From: JBOGZI01 sp050697275
GTDB lineage: Bacteria; Actinomycetota; Thermoleophilia; Solirubrobacterales; 70-9
Assembly: GCA_050697275.1 (NCBI GenBank)
Contig: JBOGZI010000258.1
Location: 1 to 9,828 of the forward strand
Length of the DNA stretch: 9,828 bases
Direction: 5' to 3'
The position numbers and the translations under genes are program-made. The notes beneath the pieces were generated by a model. That model made no database searches and was not told where the DNA came from. It saw nothing but the letters and a program-made list of their open reading frames with translations. This document shows positions 6,193-9,828 of the stretch, one piece after another; the first letter of the stretch is position 1; each line of letters begins with the position of its first letter.

Positions 6193-7425
6193 ATGGCGAT
6201 CTCCGATCGGACAGCTCCCCCGATCGAGGAGCTGATCGAGCAGTTTGCCCCCGTCGCCGCCGAGCTGGAGCAGCGCCGCGAGGAGCTCATCGATCGGATC
6301 ACGACCGCGATCCGCGAGGAGATCCCGAACTACGGGACGATCCCGTACAGGGGCCTGCGCGACGCCGTCTCCGTGCACGTGCGGCGCGGGCTCGAGGCGA
6401 GTCGCGGGGACGCGACAGCGAGCCCCGCCGATCTCGAGGAGGCGATGGTGATCGGCCGCGAGGCGGCCCACTTCGGGATTCCCGTCGAGGGCCTGCTTCA
6501 AGGGATGCGGGTCGGGGTGCGGATCTTCTGGACCGAATGCGTCGAGGCGGCGACGGCCCACGGCCTCGATCCGCGAACCTTGATCGCGGCGGCCGAGCTG
6601 ATCTGGAACTGGGCCGACGCGGTGGGCCTGGCCTTCGTTCGCGGTCATCGCGAGGCGGCCGTGGAGGAGGCCGTCCACCTCGAGCGGGAGCGCTCCACGT
6701 TCCTGGTCGGCCTGCTGCAAGGATCGCTCACCGGCCCCGAGCTGCGCTCGGGGGCCGAGGCCAACGGCCTCGCCCTGGACCGTGAGTACCTGCCGCTCCG
6801 CGCCCGCGCCTTCGGCGCCGCTCGACCCCCCGCTCACTGCGAGCGCACGATTCGCCGCGCCCTCGGTCCGACGGCGGAGGGCGTGACGTTGTGCCCCTTC
6901 GATGAAGATTTGATCGGCCTCGTCCCGAGCCGTCCGGAGATCGACGATCCCGAGGTCGTGATCGGGCTGGGGCCGCCGGCCCCGGCCGAGCGGATCTCAC
7001 CCTCCTATGGGGAGGCTCTCCGCGCGCTGGAGGCCGCCTCCCGGTTCGGCCTCCGGGGCAGCTTCGACCTCGCCGATCTCTCTCTGCGCGCCCCGGTGGC
7101 GACGGAGACCGCGCTCGGCGAGCGGCTCGTGGCGCGCTACCTGGCGCCGTTCCGCGACGGCTCCCACGCCGGCGCGGAGCTGGAGCGGACCCTGCGCGCA
7201 TACCTCGAACAGGGCCTGCGCGGCGAGTCCGCGGCGCGCGCTCTCAACGTGCATGTCAACACCTTGCGCAACAGGCTGCGGCGGATCGAGAGGCTGATCG
7301 GCGTGTCGTTTCGGGATACGGCGCAACTCGCCGAGCTGTGGTGGGCGCTCGAGTACGACTGCGTCGCCGGGCAGGGCGAGCCGGACTCGCAGCCGCGGCG
7401 CGGCGATCGCGCCGGCGCTCAGTAG
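6193..7425 (+). CDS. PucR-family transcriptional regulator with helical sensor domain
   Basis: The 410-residue protein is a predicted cytoplasmic DNA-binding regulator. Residues about 15-155 are a helical region resembling the RsbRD N-terminal domain often found in actinobacterial regulators of this family, with several conserved-looking Trp/His positions (WTECVE, ELIWNWADAV). Residues about 170-290 match the position of a degenerate GGDEF-like middle domain; no GGDEF signature is visible, so no cyclic-di-GMP synthesis is expected. Residues about 330-370 form the PucR-type helix-turn-helix (SAARALNVHVNTLRNRLRRI), near the C-terminus as in the family. The ligand and targets are unknown; PucR itself controls purine catabolism in Bacillus, but the family is broad. 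The ATG at 6193 is preferred; a GTG at 6139 and an ATG at 6160 are in frame, and none has a good ribosome site. The stop overlaps the fbiC stop by 7 bp in convergent orientation. A 14-bp palindrome lies upstream. Confidence 0.88.
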   Translation: MAISDRTAPPIEELIEQFAPVAAELEQRREELIDRITTAIREEIPNYGTIPYRGLRDAVSVHVRRGLEASRGDATASPADLEEAMVIGREAAHFGIPVEGLLQGMRVGVRIFWTECVEAATAHGLDPRTLIAAAELIWNWADAVGLAFVRGHREAAVEEAVHLERERSTFLVGLLQGSLTGPELRSGAEANGLALDREYLPLRARAFGAARPPAHCERTIRRALGPTAEGVTLCPFDEDLIGLVPSRPEIDDPEVVIGLGPPAPAERISPSYGEALRALEAASRFGLRGSFDLADLSLRAPVATETALGERLVARYLAPFRDGSHAGAELERTLRAYLEQGLRGESAARALNVHVNTLRNRLRRIERLIGVSFRDTAQLAELWWALEYDCVAGQGEPDSQPRRGDRAGAQ

Positions 7426-9611
7426 GTCTCGACGATCTCGTACAGCGTCGTTCGCTGTGCGGGGGCGCGCCCGGCCGCCCTGGCCGCCCCGATCAGCTGC
7501 TCGGGCTCGAGCCGGACGCCGTGGCGCGAGCCCGCCATCCGGGAGATGTTCTCCTCCATCAGGGTGCCCCCGAGGTCGTTGACGCCCCAGCGCAGGCTCT
7601 CGGTGGCCGCATCGAGGCCCATCTTCACCCAGCTCGCCTGCAGGTTCGGGATCGTGCGGCCGAGGGCGAGGCGGAAGACGGCCGTGTGCTTGAGGTTGTC
7701 CAGACGCTCGATCTCCTCGACGCCGTGGGTGCGCCCGAGCAGCGTGTTGTAGGGGATGAAGCTGAGCGGCACGAACTCGGTGATCCCGCCGGTCCGCTCC
7801 TGCAGCTCGCGCACGACCCGCATGTGCCGGGCCAGCTCGCGTGGCTCCTCGATGTGGCCGAACATCACGGTCGAGGTCGAGCGGAGGCCGGCGGCGTGGG
7901 CGGCCTCGATGATCTCCACCCAGCGGGCGACCGGGAGCTTGTTCGGGGAGATCCGCTGGCGCACGCCGTCGTCGAGCACCTCGGCGGCGGTGCCGGGCGT
8001 GGAGCCCAGCCCGCACTCGATCAGGTAGTCGAACACGGCCCGCGGCGAGCGCCCCGAGCGCTCGCACATGTAGTGCACCTCCATCGGCGAGTAGGCGTGC
8101 AGGTGGATCTGCGGGGCGACCTGCTTGGCGAGCCGGAGCCAGCGCCCGTAGTCCTCGAGCGTGTACTCAGGGTGGATCCCGCCCTGCATGCAGATCTCGG
8201 TGGCGCCGAAGTCCACGGCCTCCCCCACCCGGTCCGTGAAGTCCTGCTCGCTCACCTCGTAGGCGTCCGGCGAGCGCTTCCCCTGGCCGAAGCCGCAGAA
8301 GGCGCAGCCGACGACGCAGACGTTGGTGAAGTTGACATTGCGGTTGACGACGAAGGTCGCCACCTCCCCCGCCAGCTCGGCCCGCAGCTCGTCGGCCGCG
8401 AGCCGGATCTCCTCGATCACCTCGGGACGGGTCTCCGAGAAGAGCGCGGTCAGCTCCTCCTCGGTGAGCGGCTCACCGCGCCGCCCCCGCTCGATCGCCC
8501 GAGGCGCCACCTCGGGCGACGGCGGCCGCTGCTGGCGGCGTCCCGAACCCCGCCGCGGGATGAAGCTCCAGTACTTGAGCTTGACCACGTCCAGGACCGA
8601 CTGCTCCACCCAGTCCGGATCGAGGTACTGCGGATAGGCGCAGAGCCGCTCGGTGAGGGCGTAGCCGCGCGGCGCCAGCTTCTTGCGCACCTGATGCGGG
8701 CTCGGGAACGGCTCCTCTGGACTGATGTGATCCCCGTTGTTGGAGAGCCCACCCAAATCGGTGGCCCCCTCCTCCACCAGCTCGGGCCACCATTCTGCGA
8801 GGTTGGGCGGCACCTGGATCCCGACATCCGGCATCAGACGCTTGCACTCGCGGATCAGCCGCCGCATGTCGTCGATCGAGACCGGCGTCGCCCACTCCGG
8901 CAGCGGCTGCTCCTCTGCGGCGTCTCCCGACCCCGACCACCGTTCGCGCGCCGCCCGGTCGGCGATATCGGCTACCTCCCTGCCGTGGTAGCGCGGGTGG
9001 GGTACGAAGTTCTGGAGGATCACTTCCTGGATATGGCCGTGCTGCTCCTGCAGATCGGCCAGGGCCTCCAGGGACGCGACCCGTTCCTCCTCGGTCTCGC
9101 CGATCCCCACCAGGAGCCCGCTGGTGAACGGGATCCGGAGCTCGCCGGCGAGGCGGATCGTCTCCAGCCGCTTCGCGGGGTGCTTCGTCGGCGAGCCGGC
9201 GTGCACCGTGTCCATCAGGCGCTCGGAGATCGACTCCAGCATCAGGCCCTGGGAGGCGGTGACCTCCCGCAGGCGGCTCAGGTCCCGCCGGGAGAGGATG
9301 CCGACGTTGGTGTGAGGCAGCAGCCCGCGCTCCAGCGCGCGCTCGCAGGCCCACCGCACGTAGGAGGTGAAGTCCGGGTGACCCCAGGAGGAGAGCCGGG
9401 CGGCGACCTCCGCGTTCACCTCGGGCCGCTCGCCGGTGAGGATCAGGAGCTCCTTGCTGTTCCTCCGTATCGCCTCATCGAGCCGGTGCTCGACCTCCTC
9501 GGGATCGTGGATGTGCGCCCGGTGGGTGGCGAAAGCGCAGTACTTGCAGAAGCACTGGCAGGTGCGCGAGAGGGACAACGTGTAGTTGCGAGAGAAGGTG
9601 ACCCTGCGCAC
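7419..9611 (-). CDS. fbiC: FbiC, fused CofG-CofH Fo synthase (F420 biosynthesis)
   Basis: This 730-residue enzyme makes 7,8-didemethyl-8-hydroxy-5-deazariboflavin (Fo), the chromophore of cofactor F420, from tyrosine and 5-amino-6-ribitylaminouracil, using two radical-SAM modules. The CofG half (about 1-350) has its cluster motif at Cys18-X3-Cys22-X2-Cys25. The CofH half (about 400-730) has Cys432-X3-Cys436-X2-Cys439, followed by the typical QGGIHP (476-481) and HAYSPMEVHY (505-514) motifs. A charged, Arg-rich linker (about 352-395) joins them. It is shorter than mycobacterial FbiC (about 856 residues), mainly because only 17 residues precede the first cluster, as in stand-alone CofG. The start is GTG at 9611; an in-frame TAG lies four codons upstream, so no earlier start exists. 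No good ribosome site is seen, but a TAGTTT box 6 nt upstream fits leaderless transcription. No other F420 gene is in the window. A truncated copy of its 3' end lies at 1705-1810. Confidence 0.96.
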   Translation of the reverse strand: MRRVTFSRNYTLSLSRTCQCFCKYCAFATHRAHIHDPEEVEHRLDEAIRRNSKELLILTGERPEVNAEVAARLSSWGHPDFTSYVRWACERALERGLLPHTNVGILSRRDLSRLREVTASQGLMLESISERLMDTVHAGSPTKHPAKRLETIRLAGELRIPFTSGLLVGIGETEEERVASLEALADLQEQHGHIQEVILQNFVPHPRYHGREVADIADRAARERWSGSGDAAEEQPLPEWATPVSIDDMRRLIRECKRLMPDVGIQVPPNLAEWWPELVEEGATDLGGLSNNGDHISPEEPFPSPHQVRKKLAPRGYALTERLCAYPQYLDPDWVEQSVLDVVKLKYWSFIPRRGSGRRQQRPPSPEVAPRAIERGRRGEPLTEEELTALFSETRPEVIEEIRLAADELRAELAGEVATFVVNRNVNFTNVCVVGCAFCGFGQGKRSPDAYEVSEQDFTDRVGEAVDFGATEICMQGGIHPEYTLEDYGRWLRLAKQVAPQIHLHAYSPMEVHYMCERSGRSPRAVFDYLIECGLGSTPGTAAEVLDDGVRQRISPNKLPVARWVEIIEAAHAAGLRSTSTVMFGHIEEPRELARHMRVVRELQERTGGITEFVPLSFIPYNTLLGRTHGVEEIERLDNLKHTAVFRLALGRTIPNLQASWVKMGLDAATESLRWGVNDLGGTLMEENISRMAGSRHGVRLEPEQLIGAARAAGRAPAQRTTLYEIVETY

Positions 9612-9617
9612 AAGCTC

Positions 9618-9623
9618 AAACTA
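9618..9623 (-). promoter_or_regulatory. Candidate -10 box for leaderless fbiC transcription
   Basis: On the minus strand this reads TAGTTT, fitting TAnnnT, and ends exactly 6 nt before the GTG start codon at 9611. That spacing would place the first transcribed base at or next to the G of GTG. A weak -35 (CTGCCC, three of six consensus bases) lies 17 bp further upstream. The missing ribosome site of fbiC agrees with a leaderless mRNA. This is inference from spacing only. Confidence 0.4.
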
Positions 9624-9666
9624 ACGGACCAGGGTTGCCAGGGCAGCGGCGTCGTAACCCCGTATC

Positions 9667-9764
9667 CCCGCAGGCCGAAGGCCGAGGAGATGCGGGAGGT
9701 GGCGAAGCCGTCCCTGACTACCCAGGGCGAAGCCCGAGGAGATGGGCGTTGATGGCGAAGCCGT
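9667..9764. repeat. Two tandem structured repeats upstream of fbiC
   Basis: Two units with a period of about 52-53 bp share one fold. Unit 1: outer stem 9667-9672 with 9691-9696, inner stem 9673-9676 with 9680-9683 around a GAA loop, and a 7-nt one-sided bulge GAGGAGA (9684-9690). A second small hairpin, GGC-GAA-GCC, follows at 9701-9709. Unit 2: outer stem 9721-9724 with 9743-9746, inner stem 9725-9728 with 9732-9735 around GAA, the same bulge GAGGAGA (9736-9742), then GGC-GAA-GCC at 9754-9762. Between the units the third inner pair changes from C-G to G-C, and the third outer pair from G-C to C-G, so both keep pairing. That points to selection on structure, either as RNA or as a REP-like palindromic element. 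The strand that matters is not known. If fbiC is leaderless, these lie outside its transcript. Confidence 0.7.
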
Positions 9765-9794
9765 GCTGCGTGGCCGCTACGAACCGACGGTGCC

Positions 9795-9820
9795 GCCCGG
9801 GGGCTTGGACGGCCCCGGGC
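9795..9820. terminator. GC-rich hairpin at the window edge
   Basis: A perfect 8-bp stem (9795-9802 with 9813-9820) encloses a 10-nt loop. No T-run follows on either strand. It may be the terminator of a gene beyond the right edge, or part of the same structured intergenic region as the tandem repeats. No gene is seen between 9624 and the window end. Confidence 0.35.
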
Positions 9821-9828
9821 CCTCGTGC

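Noticed and set aside
6997..8067. Minus-strand frame spanning the pucR-fbiC junction
   Set aside because: It is out of frame with fbiC and antisense to the regulator, with Arg/Ala-rich translation and no motif.
7338..9752. 804-codon open frame on the + strand opposite fbiC
   Set aside because: Composition is Arg/Leu/Gly-biased with no recognisable motif, while the opposite strand encodes an unmistakable FbiC with both cluster motifs. It also begins inside the pucR-type gene.
9667..9764. Known riboswitch or guanidine-type (ykkC-related) tandem hairpins
   Set aside because: The loops are GAA, not the ACGR loops of the guanidine-II motif, and no other riboswitch signature that I know fits. It is left as an unassigned structured repeat.

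Overview
The window looks like a piece of a high-GC actinobacterial chromosome, most likely from the class Thermoleophilia (Solirubrobacterales/Gaiellales-like). Three things suggest this: very GC-rich DNA with strong AGGAGG-type ribosome sites, a fused CofG-CofH (FbiC) F420-cofactor enzyme, and a long secreted protein whose C-terminal basic beta domain resembles one I associate with secreted Thermoleophilia proteins. The class assignment is inference, not a search result.

Layout. Positions 1-276 hold no complete gene; they carry a 10-bp tandem repeat and two small hairpins ahead of gene 1. Gene 1 (277-966, +) is a six-helix membrane protein. It converges on gene 2 (1067-1438, -), a small four-helix membrane protein, and a pair of strong hairpins between them probably terminates both. 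Positions 1439-1705 are non-coding and contain a 13-bp inverted repeat pair 162 bp across. At 1705-1810 (-) lies a short, nearly identical copy of the 3' end of the window's own fbiC gene with an in-frame 144-nt deletion. Just upstream of that fragment on the same strand is a 1120-codon gene (1855-5217, -) for a secreted protein: signal peptide, eight-repeat probable beta-propeller, S15/CocE-type alpha/beta hydrolase with a recognisable Ser-Asp-His triad, beta-sandwich, and basic C-terminal domain. Tandem hairpins separate it from a small, very acidic secreted protein (5369-5938, -). A divergent region (5939-6192) with a perfect 14-bp palindrome leads to a PucR-type regulator (6193-7425, +). 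The regulator's last codons overlap the end of fbiC (7419-9611, -) by 7 bp. Upstream of fbiC are two tandem structured repeats with compensatory base-pair changes, then a hairpin at the window edge.

How the genes fit together. FbiC makes the deazaflavin chromophore Fo, the precursor of F420, and is the only firmly assigned metabolic gene. The PucR regulator has a helical sensor region, but its target is unknown; convergence with fbiC is not evidence of control. The hydrolase and the acidic protein are both exported and lie in tandem on one strand, but hairpins between them suggest separate transcripts. The most interesting signals are the truncated fbiC duplicate and the covarying tandem repeat upstream of fbiC.
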